A DNA stretch of 64,000 bases from Apiotrichum sp. Y4204 (Eukaryota > Basidiomycota > Tremellomycetes > Trichosporonales > Trichosporonaceae): contig JAMYHL010000112.1 in NCBI GenBank assembly GCA_025531455.1, forward strand, positions 1-64,000, read 5' to 3'. Position numbers and translations under genes: made by a program. Under the pieces are notes generated by a model. It saw nothing but the letters and a program-made list of their open reading frames with translations, was not told where the DNA came from and did not search any database. The first letter of the stretch is position 1. The number at the start of each line of letters is the position of its first letter. Below, in pieces: positions 32,611 to 44,053 of this stretch.

Positions 32611-33684
32611 TCAACAGGAGCAGACGGAAAACGGCTCTTTACGTTTAGACAACACCTCCAGTTCCTCCGGATAGGGCGTGAGGAAGCTGGGATCCTGGTC
32701 ATAGTCGCAGTAGGAGAAGACCGTCGAGAGGATCATACTGCGAAGATGCGCATACTCCCAGTACTCAGGCCACCACCCGGCGCCTTGCCATCCCGTGATG
32801 CCCGTGATCGTCAACGATTTGTCGACATAGACGTTGCTTGCCAAGAGATTGCCGTGCGTGAACACCGGCGACGTGTGCGCGCCCTCGCACAAGTACTTCT
32901 CCGCCGCAGATTCGGTGCACGTACTCCCGTCGAACGGCACCTGCGCCCAAATGTGCCGCCCGAGTTGGTGGTTGAGCGCTGCATGCGAGTCGCATGGTCC
33001 AACGTCGGAAGGGGCCACCAACGAGTCATCGTCCCATTCGATCTTCACGGGGCCGGCAAAAAGTGGACCGCCATCGACATTCGCGTAGCCCACACCAGGC
33101 GGCGGGGGGATAGCGCGCAGTTCGTCGATCATGGTCTTGAGCTGCGTACAGACGCGCTCCTTCTGCGCCTCGTCCAAGTCTCGCCACCATAACTTGCGCC
33201 CTGGGATTGCGCGCATGAGAATGTATGTAAAGTCGCCGTTTCGGAACGCGGAAATGACCTGGGGGACGGGGATGGTCGTATGGCGTGCGATCCAGCGCAA
33301 GGCGCTCGCCTCCGCGAGGCCGTCGGCGTGTCCCGTGCCGTACTTAACTACCTTCAGCCAAAGGCCTCCTGGAAGCTCGAAGACAGCGCTCTCGGGGTTG
33401 GCGTCCGTGCAAGTTATACTATCTTTCGACGACAGGTCAAAGCGACCCGCAATGGCGGTTATCGTCGCGCGGTTCTTTGGTGTGTCGTTGAACGGCTTGG
33501 AGGTCGAGGCTGGCGGGTAGTCGCGGACGCAGCCACATGGCAGGAGCGATGGCTTTGTAGGGAGCGCATCGGTCAAATCGGCAGTTGCGAACTTCTCGGA
33601 CGGATAGTCGATATCGCTCAGCAGAGACTTTATGGATTCGATATCGCTCCGTTGAGACTTTAGCGATGAGAGTTGTGCACCCAT
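32611..33684 (-). CDS. APH-fold (phosphotransferase) pseudokinase with N-myristoylation signal
   Basis: This intronless frame of 357 aa is taken from the ATG at 33684. An upstream in-frame ATG at 33762 exists, but the inner start gives MGAQLSS, a strong N-myristoylation signal. The APH fold is visible: SAVFELPGGLWLKVVKYG (nucleotide-binding Lys strand), ASALRWIARHTTIPVPQVI, TYILMRAIPG, and the C-lobe FTHGNLLASNVYVD with ITGITGWQGAGWWPEYWEYAH. In active fungal members these are HGD and GI-I-DW. Here the catalytic Asp is Asn279 and the metal-binding Asp is Gly298. Both are lost, so the protein is probably a pseudokinase, likely membrane-tethered. Its gene follows PNK1 on the same strand, 294 bases downstream. 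Confidence 0.82.
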   Translation of the reverse strand: MGAQLSSLKSQRSDIESIKSLLSDIDYPSEKFATADLTDALPTKPSLLPCGCVRDYPPASTSKPFNDTPKNRATITAIAGRFDLSSKDSITCTDANPESAVFELPGGLWLKVVKYGTGHADGLAEASALRWIARHTTIPVPQVISAFRNGDFTYILMRAIPGRKLWWRDLDEAQKERVCTQLKTMIDELRAIPPPPGVGYANVDGGPLFAGPVKIEWDDDSLVAPSDVGPCDSHAALNHQLGRHIWAQVPFDGSTCTESAAEKYLCEGAHTSPVFTHGNLLASNVYVDKSLTITGITGWQGAGWWPEYWEYAHLRSMILSTVFSYCDYDQDPSFLTPYPEELEVLSKRKEPFSVCSC

Positions 33685-33978
33685 GTTAGCAGTGAGTGAT
33701 GAAAAGAGGTCAAAGTGAGAACAGTGGATGCGGTGGAACTTGGGAAACGGCGGGACTCTCAAGAACGTTGCAAGGGGTGGTGGTCACGACTGGTCTGATA
33801 TCAAGGTTCTCTGTGCGATCTGCACCGCCCTGGTGGAGGGATCATGCGGTGGAGATCTGCCCTGCCGTAATTGCATTAAACCGGCCCGTTATGTCTGTTA
33901 TCACGATCTGCTCAAGGCCCAGCTGCATCTCCGGTGCTTATGTATGCTACAATCTGCTACAATCTACTTCTACAGTGT

Positions 33979-35577
33979 CTACCACCGGAGGTACCGGTCC
34001 CACAGCCGGCGCTGCTCGTCGTCGCCCTCCCATACAAAGTTGACCTTGCGCACTTCATCGAATCCCTCGCGCTTCTCTGGCGGCTCATACGCCGATGTCC
34101 ATTGGTTAAACGCCAACAGAGGCACATTCGAGTGCGGAGGCTCATGCTTTGGAGCATACAGTGCGCGATACACCTCGTTGTGAATTGCGAGGTCGATGGG
34201 TATATCGAAGTTGAAGAGTCTGAGGGTTAGCACGACCAGTCGAACCAACCCACCGGACCGGAACATTCATTTCTCGAGCCAGGTCGATCCAGATCTTGCG
34301 CGTCTTCTTGTCCCGATTCGTATTGTCCACCACAACCGATTTTCCTGAGCTGAGGGACGCGCGCGCCGCCTTGACGCACTTGTCTCGCGTGCCCAGCGTG
34401 TCCTGGTTGATGTGGTCGTAACCCGAAAAGTGGCGGCGATAAAAAGATGACTTGCCAGATGCACTGTTGGTCAGCGGGGGATGGTCCAACGGTGCAAACC
34501 CACGGTGGACCGACGAAGAGCACCATCTCCTGCTCGTCCCGTGTGATGGGTGTATTGGATGGTATGACCACTGGCACTGGGGTCAGCAGTTTACAAACCC
34601 ACGCGCTCACGTTCCGAGTTGTTGGCGATTCCTGGTCGGAACGACGTTGGCGGGTTGGGGTACGTCGGCTTCAGTCCTAGGAAGTGTTCCTGAGGGTTAG
34701 AGGTGAAGTGGGATAAAACCCACCTCAGGAGTAACGAAGTGCAACCCGGCATTAAGTGCCATTGTGTAGTCTGTATTGCTATGGTCCCGCCCGCGGCCAG
34801 CAGCATCGCCGACATACAAGGAGTTGTCGCGGTCTGATATCAGCGACATGTAACGGCTTGACCTCATCTCATCATCACTCGGAAGCAGCAGCAGAGTGAA
34901 CATGCAGGAAGTTACACGGTTCCTTCGCGGACCTTCCTCACGACATGCCCATCCCATACTCTTACACGTACTAATAGTCCATCCCTTCTCTTCATACAGC
35001 CGGACAACAAAGTCAAACATGCCCGTATGCGGTTTGCGGTAATTGTCATACCCCGTAGCAGCGAGGACGCGGATCGGCACGTCGCTAATCTTCTCGCCAT
35101 CAGCACTGATGAGACATTATAAACGCACCTTCTCCGCAATAAGCGGGATCTTCTCCTTCCACGCGCGCTGGAGCTTTGGGCTCCGCGTCCCCTGGTTACT
35201 GAGGATAACCACATGTTTTCCATTCGCAATGTCCTCGCGCAGACGCGTCGGCACGCACGCGTTCCACCACATCCAGTCGTCCGCCGACTTCGGAAACTTG
35301 GCCCCGCTCTTGGGTTTGATGAGCGTCCCGTCCAGGTCGTACAGCACGAGCGTCACGGGATCCGCAGACGGCTTTTCAGCTGCAAGCGGGTCGTCGGCGC
35401 TGTAGTGGATCAGAGTCGGCGGCGCAGTCGCGTCGTACGTCCCCCGGATGGGGTTCGTCGCGCTGTTGCCGCCCTTGGTAAAGATGGGTGCCACTGGTGT
35501 CAGTGGGTTAGATCATAAGCCATACACCCACATTTCTTGGCCGGTGGAAGAGCCCCCGAAGACGCTCGTTTGCTCAT
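33979..35577 (-). CDS. PNK1: Polynucleotide kinase 3'-phosphatase
   Basis: This multi-exon minus-strand gene starts [15 protein letters not shown] (exon 35532-35577), followed by an exon ending near 35129 and several more down to the TAG at 33979. Order of parts: an HAD phosphatase domain with [13 protein letters not shown] (nucleophile in DxDGT), VVILSNQG and [10 protein letters not shown]; then a kinase domain with P-loop [24 protein letters not shown], and a C-terminal [17 protein letters not shown]. Family knowledge: the enzyme restores 3'-OH and 5'-phosphate ends for single-strand break repair. The acceptor after the second exon is uncertain: the near one gives a stop, and one at GCGAG keeps frame. 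The protein is about 430 aa and lacks the animal FHA domain, as usual in fungi. Confidence 0.88.
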
Positions 35578-36090
35578 CGTGAATAAAGAGAGATGGTGGC
35601 AATTATAAAGAGATGAAGAGCAAACGAGAAACCGAGACAAACGAGAGGAGATGCGCCCGAGCAGCACGGTGTGGTTGAGGTGTACAGAAAAGTGGAGGTG
35701 ATCAGGGGAGGGCCGATCATTCCGATCTCACGCTAATTGCACGCGAACTACACATGTTAAGCATGTGGGGAATGATCAGCTTCGATCGCCAGTTCCAAAA
35801 CGGGAATGTATGGTGTGATTGTCGATATCCGAGTCGAAAACAATGTTCAGCCGCGCCGGGTTCTGCTGCCCCGCGGCCAAAAGCAGCTCGCTCGCCGAGA
35901 CTGGTTGGAAAAAGATGGAATACCGCCGGCTAATGTCGTCGTCGACGGATGAGATAGCAGAGCCAGTAAGACAACAGCCTCTCTTTTGTTATCTCTTGCA
36001 CCCAAAACAGCAGCAGTGCACGACAACAGCGTTGTATCGTGAAAAACACTTCATCGTTGTCTCCACTCTCTCATCCACACTCTTCCCAAA
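35578..36090. promoter_or_regulatory. Divergent promoter between PNK1 and TRP4
   Basis: This 513-base gap lies between two divergent starts. A palindrome-like TGTTAAGCATGTGG patch lies near 35755. Two TGATCAG-type words flank it (35698, 35777). No gene seen. Confidence 0.45.
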
Positions 36091-37603
36091 ATGGCGTCCG
36101 TCCCAGAATACTCCCCCGAGACCTTCAAAGTGCTGCTGAAGAAGCTTGCGCAGAACCCGCTCGAGTTCACGCCTGAGGACTGTGGCGCGGCCTTTGAGCA
36201 CCTCGCGCGCAACACTGCCGCGCCCGCACAGGCCGGCGCGTTCCTCACCGCGCTCACGCTGTCCGGCCTCGACTCGTCCCCGGGGCTCGTTGCCGCGTGC
36301 GCGGATGTTCTCCGCCAGCATGCCGTCCGCATCAAGGACCTCGTCCCTGACGGCCCGCCCGGCAGGCTCCAGCTCGGCCACTGGGACTACACCGACTCGG
36401 ACCCCGAGGGAGACGGATACCGCGGCCTCGTGGACATTGTCGGAACGGGCGGCGACGGATGGGACACGTACAATGTGTCGACGACCGCGGCCGTCGTCGT
36501 TGCGGGAACTGGCGTGCGCGTCGCTAAGGTATGTGTGTGGTGACTGGGCCAAGTGCGACAAAGCCGTGATGCCTCAGAAGCATAATCCCAAGATCTACAA
36601 CTCACACGCAGCACGGATCGCGTGCCGCGACATCCACGTCGGGCTCGGCAGACCTGCTGATCTCGCTCGACTGCCGACTCTCCTTCCCCGTCGACACTCT
36701 ACCCCAGTTCCTTCCCGCCTCGCCCTTCCTTTTCCTCTTCGCCCCGCATTACCACCCTTCGCTGGCGCACATCGCCCCGATTCGTCGCCAGCTCAACTTC
36801 CGCACTGTGTTCAACGTCCTCGGCCCGCTCATCAACCCCGCGCGCCCGCAGCGCATGGTGCTTGGCGTCGCGAAGCGCGAGCTTGGTGACACGTTCGCCG
36901 AGGTCCTCCGTCTCCTTAATGTCGAGCGCGCGCTCGTTGTGTGCGGATGCGAGGGCCTCGATGAGATCTCCATTGCTGGACCGACCTGGGTGAGTTTAGA
37001 TAAGATTGATAACAAGTATCGGAGCAACCCGCCATGGACTTGTTGACCCGTTATCGCGCATCGCCTGCCTTTTGTCAACATCACTGACTTCAGATCTGGC
37101 GCCTTGAGAACGGCAAGATCACGCACTCGTCAATCCACCCAACAGACGACTTTGGTCTGCCGTGCCACTCGCTGGACCGCGTCAAGGGCTCGACGCCAGA
37201 GGACAACGCGCTGACGTTCAACGCTTTGCTGGACAACACCGCGCCTCCGGCGCACCTCGCAAACGGGGGCCACCACGGGCCGAATCTCGACGCGATCCGG
37301 GACTATGTTCTCATCAACGCGGCTGCGCTCCTGCACATTTCGGGACGGGCCAAGGACTGGCGCGAGGGCGTGGAGCTTGCGCGCGAGTCGCTCGAGAGCG
37401 GCGGCGCTCGTGCCGCGTTTGACGGATTCCGCGACGCATCAAAGCTCGCCATGGGCGAGAAGAAGCAGGAGCCCCTCCCGCCCGTGCTCTACGACGACGG
37501 TGGTGTCGCCGCCCGCAACGGTTTCGTCAAGGCCTGGCTCCAGCAGCGGAGGAGCGGGTACTCGACCCCCGTGTACTCTACCCCGGCCGACGGCCACTTT
37601 TAG
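36091..37603 (+). CDS. TRP4: Anthranilate phosphoribosyltransferase
   Basis: Three exons: 36091-36528, 36612-36989 and 37094-37603, totalling 1326 nt (441 aa). It has the PRPP-binding loop [17 protein letters not shown] and the anthranilate-site block [17 protein letters not shown] (formed across intron 1). [13 protein letters not shown] and a conserved EG-LDEIS region follow. Family knowledge: the enzyme joins anthranilate and PRPP in step 2 of tryptophan synthesis in the cytosol. The first exon's helical domain is preceded by [19 protein letters not shown]. Length fits fungal TRP4 with an added C-terminal tail. It is divergent from PNK1. Confidence 0.94.
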
Positions 37604-37928
37604 GCGTGTGGTGGAGGTCTTCGGCGTGCAATGTTCGGTATCCCTTGTAGTTGGTCTGTAGGGAGTTAGGGAGTCTTGTAGTTGGCGGGTTATAGTCTGC
37701 AGCGGATAGGATGTGGATGTGCATCGGTGCGTAGCATATCAAAAGTCTATTGGTGGGGATGGACGGAATACATATGGCTACAGCTGCATCAGCAGACAGT
37801 ACAGATTCCCACATACTGTATATTAAAGCCACAACCACACCACGAACCACCTGCAATATTAATATCGATAAGATACGGATGGAGCGACAAGCTACGTCTC
37901 GGATCTCTCCACGGACCCGGGCCGCGGC
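37604..37928. other. Intergenic, convergent 3' ends
   Basis: This 325-base gap lies between TRP4 and the acyltransferase-like gene. Only 3' UTR-type sequence seen. Confidence 0.5.
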
Positions 37929-39775
37929 TTATCCGGCCGCCACGGCATCCTCCACAAGGCGCAACAGCTCGTCCCAGAAACTCTGCACGCTGCCGCCCAC
38001 GACGCGCTCGGAATCGTACGTTAGCGAAAGGTGTAGTCGGCCACTGTGGTCAGCCCGCCCCGAGGACAACTCACTGGAGGAGATACGCCACCAGCGCAAC
38101 GGCGGCGGGCGGAAGCCGAGCACCGGCCGAGACCGCGCCGACTCCGCGAGAGAATACATCAAGGTCGCCGAGGAACGTGATGTCCATGAGTGGCGCGGGC
38201 GAGCTGCGTTTAGCAGGCTGCTCGCTGCGCGCCTCCCGCTTCCGGTCGCCCCTGCCCAGGCCCTCAGGCCGAGGCACCTCGCGCCGCGGATTGTGGATGC
38301 CGAGTCCAAGGCCCGGGTTCGCTCCGCGCTCCTCGCGGCCTGCAGCGCGGCGCGCCGCTCCTCCAGCTATGAAAAGTGCTCGTGCTAGAGGCCTGTTGCT
38401 GGAGTAGGGGCTCAGCTGCGCGCGGACCTGCGCGGCGCGGCGCCAGAGCCCGGTGGGGAAAGAGGGGAGGACGATGCGGGTCCTCTGGACTGCGCAAAGT
38501 TGCGCGTCCGGGAAGAGATGTCGCGAGTCGAGCGTTATACTCAAGATTCTGTCGTTAGTTCCGCTCGGAAGGCGGCTCACGTCGGCCGCGAGGTGTCGGC
38601 TTGGACACTCCATGCGAGGGCGCAGAGGGCGGGGAGGATGTGGAGCATGTCGAAGGAGTGGCTTTCGCAGTTTTCGAGGATAGAGGCAGTTTGGGCGGGG
38701 TCGAGGGCGTGCGTTAATGTCGTATGCGTCGTCCGCGTGCCGTACAAGGACGGGAAACCCCCGCCGCTCAGAGCTGTTCTTCGCCGGTACACGACGGTGC
38801 CAACCGCGGCCTGGAAGCGGGAGATGGGCAGCCTGTCTTCCACCGCTCGCGGGAGGGGAGGAGGATTCTCGACCGCGGCGGCGAGCAGTTTCGACAGTGC
38901 CAATTCGGATGTGTCGATGAGGGAGTATAGTTCGTCCAGGAGGGAATGGAGAGCGAACGCGTCGGCGACGCAATGCGTCGCGCAGAGCATAATTTCTGTT
39001 TCGTCTGCAACTTCGCGAGACGGTGAATTTCGTGAAGGGGCGGCGAGAGAACTTGATACAGCCGTATCAGAGTTCAAAGTCGATGGCCCCGGGGTAGAGA
39101 CCGGAGACCCAAATCCCTCGTCCAGTCCGCGGAGGGCGAGACACACATTGACGGCGTTACAGAGTACGCGCTCGCCATCGAGAAACGCGCGCACGAGTGG
39201 GGTGTCGGCCAGGATGAGGCTCGCGTCTGCACTGGCAAGCGCGTCCTCCAGGCTCTTTGCCGGGGCGGCGACAAAGACGGGACTGTCGTTGTTCCCCACG
39301 ATCGGGGCGCACAGGAGTGGGTGCCGCCTCAGGAGGAGAGCCCATGCGAGGCGGACTTGCGTGTACGACAGCTTGCGGCGCACGACGTGGTGCACATACC
39401 TGGTGTAAGTGACAGGTTCATCAGTATCACAGTGTAGCACTAAACTCACTGGTCGCCGGCGCCGTCGCTTCGTGCCGGGAGGTAGTATCCAAGCTCGGTG
39501 TCGCCCAGTGGACGGGTCTCCCCGCCGCGGCGCGGACGCGCAGACGGGGTAGAAAGGCTTGGCGGGACAATGCGGGTGCGTTTCTGCGTATGTGTGTGTG
39601 TTTGCGAGAGGGAGTAGGAGCGGGGGTGGGGATGGGAGTGAGTGTGATGGTGAGAGTGGTGAGAATGGTGTGAATGAGAATGGCTGCGGTGCCGAGTATG
39701 TCCGCGAGCCGAAGACACCTCTGGCGGACCATCGCGCTTCACCGACGGCGTCGCGGGCGGAGTTGGCGGCTCCAT
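37929..39775 (-). CDS. CoA-dependent acyltransferase-like protein with His-rich N terminus
   Basis: Four exons: 39450-39775, 38581-39399, 38075-38548 and 37929-38043, totalling 1734 nt (577 aa). The N-terminal region has a His/Ser run around residues 28-50 that could bind metal. The middle reads like the chloramphenicol-acetyltransferase/condensation superfamily: YVHHVVRRKLSYTQVRLAWALLLRRHPLL, then CATHCVADAFALHSLLDEL. In that motif H-x3-D is kept, but the first His and final Gly of HHxxxDG are changed. Downstream are SFDMLHILPALCALAW and MDITFLGDLDVF. The intron 38549-38580 is only 32 nt but has GTGAGC, CTAAC and CAG. The substrate is unknown. Related fungal proteins include alcohol and trichothecene acetyltransferases. 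Confidence 0.7.
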
Positions 39776-41823
39776 CGTGGTCAGTAAGTGGGAGAACGAG
39801 AGCTGCCCACCACGAGCGAGCTCGGTCGTGGATAGATATGGGAATCACCCTGCTCATGTTGCACAGTTGTCAAAAGTTGTACATTACCGAACACCGCGAT
39901 CGAAATTCCACTTGTCGGATGTTGTGAAAGAGTTGCTTGCAAGACTACGCGCGCGGCAAGGCAAGTGCCAGTGCTCTGGTGCCACTTTGCCAGCCAGGAC
40001 GATGATGGAGAAATGACCGCAACGACATGCAGAGATCGGAGACAACGACCAACAACGACAGTCACCAGGACCGGATCATTTACCGCTACGGCTGCATGCA
40101 CAGCGCCATGCCGTCATCGCGCCAGAATCGAGGATGCGATAGCGCGCCGAGCGCGTGTAGCATTCCGCAAAGCAGTGCCGAGCAGTGGGTGTGGACGCCG
40201 TCGGGCATGGTTAGCGGGAAGGCCATCCAGGAAGCATTTTGGGCTTGAGGCATGCCTAGTATTTATTCGTCCCTAGCGCGCCGGGTACGGGGAGATAAGC
40301 AGCGCGCCGCCGACGTCGGTGTAGCCCCCCCGCTTGCCTTATCGCCCTGTGCGATCGAAACCCGAGCCATTAGGTGGCTGGGGGCCGACCGGCCCGGGAC
40401 CCGCTACTGGGTCCGGCGCGCGGTCGACGCACGACAGATGGACGGAGAAGAACACGGGAACAGTGCAGTATGTAGCAAGGGATCAAGGGCACCAGAACAT
40501 GACGACTCCGATCGGGCACTGCAAGTTTGCCGAGACAGGCACCCCACCTTCTCAAAGTCGTCAGAGTCGTCCACTAGTCATCAGCTGCGGACCTTCACGT
40601 GCTTCCCATAGCTCGATTGCGCGCTGATTGCACCAGTAGACCGGAATCCCCAGAAGGAATGTGTATTGGATTAGGCAGAAGCACTTCGGGAATTCCACCA
40701 GTTCAGCTTATTTCGCTCGGCGCGGTCATTTCTAGCGCTCCAAGCCCCTTGCGGACATTATAGCGGAGAATAGCGTCTGTGGACGCATGGTTGAGCCGCT
40801 TTGGCCAAGCAATCGAGCTCGTGGTGAGCATTACGTGAACAGAGGGGGTTGAGCGCTTTGTCACACCCACATGCATGGAGATGCGGAGCGAGCATGCCGA
40901 GGTGAGTGCATTGAGTGGGAGCCCAGCGGTGGGAATGGGCGAACCAGCGGCCAGAAAACAAAAGCTACCAGACATATATCGGTCAGCTGCTTATATGGTG
41001 AGATTGGGACGGTTGCTTGAAAAAAACGGATAAACCTAGACGTCTGTGGCACACAGACAAACACGATCCTCACATGTCATTCGATTGCTCTTAATGACCG
41101 CGGATGTGTTCTTTCTCAAGACATCCTACTCACATGTTCCTGTTCCCTCCTCCGTGACAGCTGTCAATCGCCTCTGAACCCCAAACTGCCCACTAGCTGG
41201 GCCGCTGACCCCATGACTGTTATCTTCCCACAGCTATTTTCGTATGCCCCGCCCTTCCTCGTCACAAGGCTGATCTTCACAACCACCGCGAGTGGGGTTG
41301 CGCAGTTGGGCTTGCGAATTTGAAGCGGGGTTGTTTTGGCTTTGCGACCATCGAAGTACCGACCTTGTCCCATGCCCTATCAGTTGACGCTACATTGTGC
41401 AGCCGCGCAACCCACGTTGAATGGTGATTGTCCAGCGCTTCAGCTGACTGGAAGGGCCGAGAGGAGGCCACGAAGCCATCCTGGGCCCTCGGTGATGGGA
41501 ACGGATGAGACAGGAAGGATTGCGTGCTCGATCGAACTGAGAGGTTTTGCGTAATCGTTGTCGATAGTCTGAGGCAAAGGGGGTCGATCCCCACTGCTTT
41601 AAACAGCGTCGATCAGGTGAGCCATCGACTTCAAAGTTGTCAAAACTGTCTGAGCGTTTAAGGTGGTGCACGAAAGCGCTTAGACGACGTGAGCCTGATG
41701 TTACAACCAATACCTCAACATTTCTGGATACGATAGCGTCCATCGCACTCAAGTCAGCAAGGAGATGAGCAAGTTAGTTGAAAGTGAGGGATACATAGTA
41801 GTCTACAACAACACGCTGCCAAT
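39776..41823. other. Intergenic region of about 2 kb, no gene seen
   Basis: Short frames on both strands lack protein-like composition or partners. Contains the 5' flank of the acyltransferase-like gene and the 3' side of the G-patch gene. No repeat family from elsewhere in the window was recognised here. Confidence 0.4.
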
Positions 41824-43095
41824 CTAATTGAGCGCGGCGGCAATCCTCGCCCTGGCCTCACGATCCCGCCTATCGCGCTCTTTCCACTTAATCTTCTCCT
41901 TCTTCCCCATATCTTCTGCCGCAGGCCGCTTGGTGCCCCGTGCGCGGCGACGCGCACGCTCAATCTCCGCCGCGGTGTGCGTGACTTTCCGCGCGGCGTT
42001 CCCAAGCCCGAGACCGCGGCGGTCGAGCTTGAGCGACGTAGCGACAGGGGTGACGCGTCCAGGGCCGCTGAGCTCGGGGGCCGGGGCATCAGCAGGCGAT
42101 TCCGAGTCCGAGTCGGCTGTGAGGTCCACGACGTCCGGATCGGGAGCCGGAGACGCACGCGACTCGGGCGCACTCCACGCGGGCCGCTCAAACACGTCCC
42201 CCGCCCATCCAGCCGGCCGGCCGAGCCCACCGCCAGCCCAACCCAGCGCCTCGAGGCGCGCGTACCCTGCGTTATCTGGGCCAATCGCGTAGTGGAATCG
42301 AGGGGCGGGTGGAGGACGCTTCGCTGTCCCGTCGACGTTGACGAGCGCGGCGATCGATGTCGGTGTTGATGAGCGGGTGTTGGGCGTTGTTGCCGATTTG
42401 TTCGCTAGTGCGCGCTGGATGAACCAGTCTGACGAGGACTGATGTCTCGCTGGAGGTCGGGAGGAGGGTTTTGGTTTTGATTTGCTGGGTATCGAGCTGT
42501 TCACTGTAGCCGCAGTGTGTATCGCGCTCCTTTTGACTGTGGACAAAGCAGTGGTTGATGCCGGTGCTCGAGGTGGGTTCTTCGTCCCCGACGAGGAATC
42601 TTCCTCCTTAGTATTGTTGGTGTCCGATTTAAGCAGGGAGAGATACCAGTCCGCTACGCCGGCGCCGCCCATCTTTTCCACGCTGCCGTCCTTTCTATCT
42701 CCAACTACGACACCTTCGTCAACCGCGATATCGACCTCGGTTGCAGACAGATCGTACCCCTGCGCTTTGACGAACACTGGTGGCCCGCGCCGCCCGCCGT
42801 GCCCCGACGGATTCGTGTTCCAGTCCTTCCACAGCTCCCATGAGTCGGCACCCTGTACACTCTGCACGAGTCTCCCTCGGGTCCCTGGAAACCGCGCGCC
42901 CGTGTCCGAGTCTACCCCCGCGCCGGGTGGGATATCGGGATACGCGATGCGCGGCGCGCGGACTTCCGGGCCGCGATACGTCGCGTCGTCGACGGGATAC
43001 TCGTCCTCGTCGCCATCGCCGTAGATTGCTGCCGGGCCGCGCGCGGGCCCCGAGCGGATCGTCACAGCGTCGGGAAAGCCCAGGCCGCGGGGCAT
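41824..43095 (-). CDS. G-patch domain protein with SUMO-interaction-like motif
   Basis: An intronless frame of 423 aa from the ATG at 43095. The frame stays open to 43185, so a start 30 codons further up is possible. Conserved pieces are AIYGDGDEDEYPVDDATY, DWFIQRALANKS and a G-patch. The G-patch reads YARLEALGWAGGGLGR (about residues 277-292) and resumes as TSLKLDRRGLGLGNAARK (about 350-367). The roughly 55 residues between are acidic and disordered, and they contain DPDVVDLTADSDSES, a textbook SUMO-interaction motif with acidic flank. A basic C-terminal helix (KKEKIKWKERDRRDREARARI) closes the protein. G-patch proteins commonly activate DEAH-box RNA helicases. Which helicase is unknown. Confidence 0.75.
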   Translation of the reverse strand: MPRGLGFPDAVTIRSGPARGPAAIYGDGDEDEYPVDDATYRGPEVRAPRIAYPDIPPGAGVDSDTGARFPGTRGRLVQSVQGADSWELWKDWNTNPSGHGGRRGPPVFVKAQGYDLSATEVDIAVDEGVVVGDRKDGSVEKMGGAGVADWYLSLLKSDTNNTKEEDSSSGTKNPPRAPASTTALSTVKRSAIHTAATVNSSIPSKSKPKPSSRPPARHQSSSDWFIQRALANKSATTPNTRSSTPTSIAALVNVDGTAKRPPPAPRFHYAIGPDNAGYARLEALGWAGGGLGRPAGWAGDVFERPAWSAPESRASPAPDPDVVDLTADSDSESPADAPAPELSGPGRVTPVATSLKLDRRGLGLGNAARKVTHTAAEIERARRRARGTKRPAAEDMGKKEKIKWKERDRRDREARARIAAALN

Positions 43096-44053
43096 GGTGG
43101 CGAGAGGACTGACGATTGGTGCAGAAAGAACTTGTGGAGGAGGATTTGGAAGTTGTACAAGTGGAAGTTGCACGAGTGGCAGCAAGTTGAGTGGCGAATA
43201 TGGGTCTGGTTGGGGTGGTAGTCGGAGTCGTTGTTCTATTGACAGGCACTGAAACGATTAGCGGAACTAAATATGATCTGGAATGAGAACTGGCAACCAC
43301 AATTCCGCGAGGATCAGCAAGATTAGCGGCATGATCTGACCCATCGGCGCTAAATGGTGGAGCCCCACACAGCGAGCTGTGGGGTGATCCATGCAAGAGA
43401 CGAAGCGTTACGGGTTGTTTAGAACAAGGACCCCCCCTCATGTCCCTTCTTTCTGTTCCCTGTTGTACTCTCCTCGTCGTTCTCATTCTCCAACACGATC
43501 CTTATTCTTCATTCTCCGTGATCCGTGACGCATCACCTTGCTCACGCTCACTAGGTCCTCCGCTGCTACCTGTACAGGCCCTGTACCGGCTGTACGTCGG
43601 CCTAGAGCCTGTTAGCTGACCTTTCCGATCACACCGCACTATTCTCCTTGTTGCGGTCACTGTTGCAGCTCGCAGAGCTGCAAAGTAACACCAACGCCAC
43701 ACAAGGTATGTATGTACTGTACGCAACACACAGGTAACGCTTCACACACCACACACCACACATCTCACGTCCGATGCTCGTAACCCTGGAGGCCTGGCAG
43801 CGCCCATAAAAACCTCAAATCTTGTCAACAGTCTCTGTCTGGAACATGTAACACATGAACACACGAACGCTGATCATTGTCACTGACTGACTCGACTTTC
43901 TTTTTTTCTCTTTTTCTTTTCCTTCATCAAACTGTTTGTGCTCTAATTTTTCATTTTTAATCTCGCGATTCTCACCTCCGTCCACAGTACATGTCTTCTC
44001 CTCAACACTTTACACATCACCGCGTTCACACTTCGCCGATCAAGACCATCAAG
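43096..44053. promoter_or_regulatory. Divergent promoter region
   Basis: This region lies between the G-patch gene and the acylated-protein gene. T/C-rich DNA at 43890-43990 is typical leader sequence for the plus-strand gene. No other feature seen. Confidence 0.4.

Noticed and set aside
41575..41600. GGGTCGATCCCC as a tRNA T arm
   Set aside because: No acceptor, D or anticodon arms can be formed around it.
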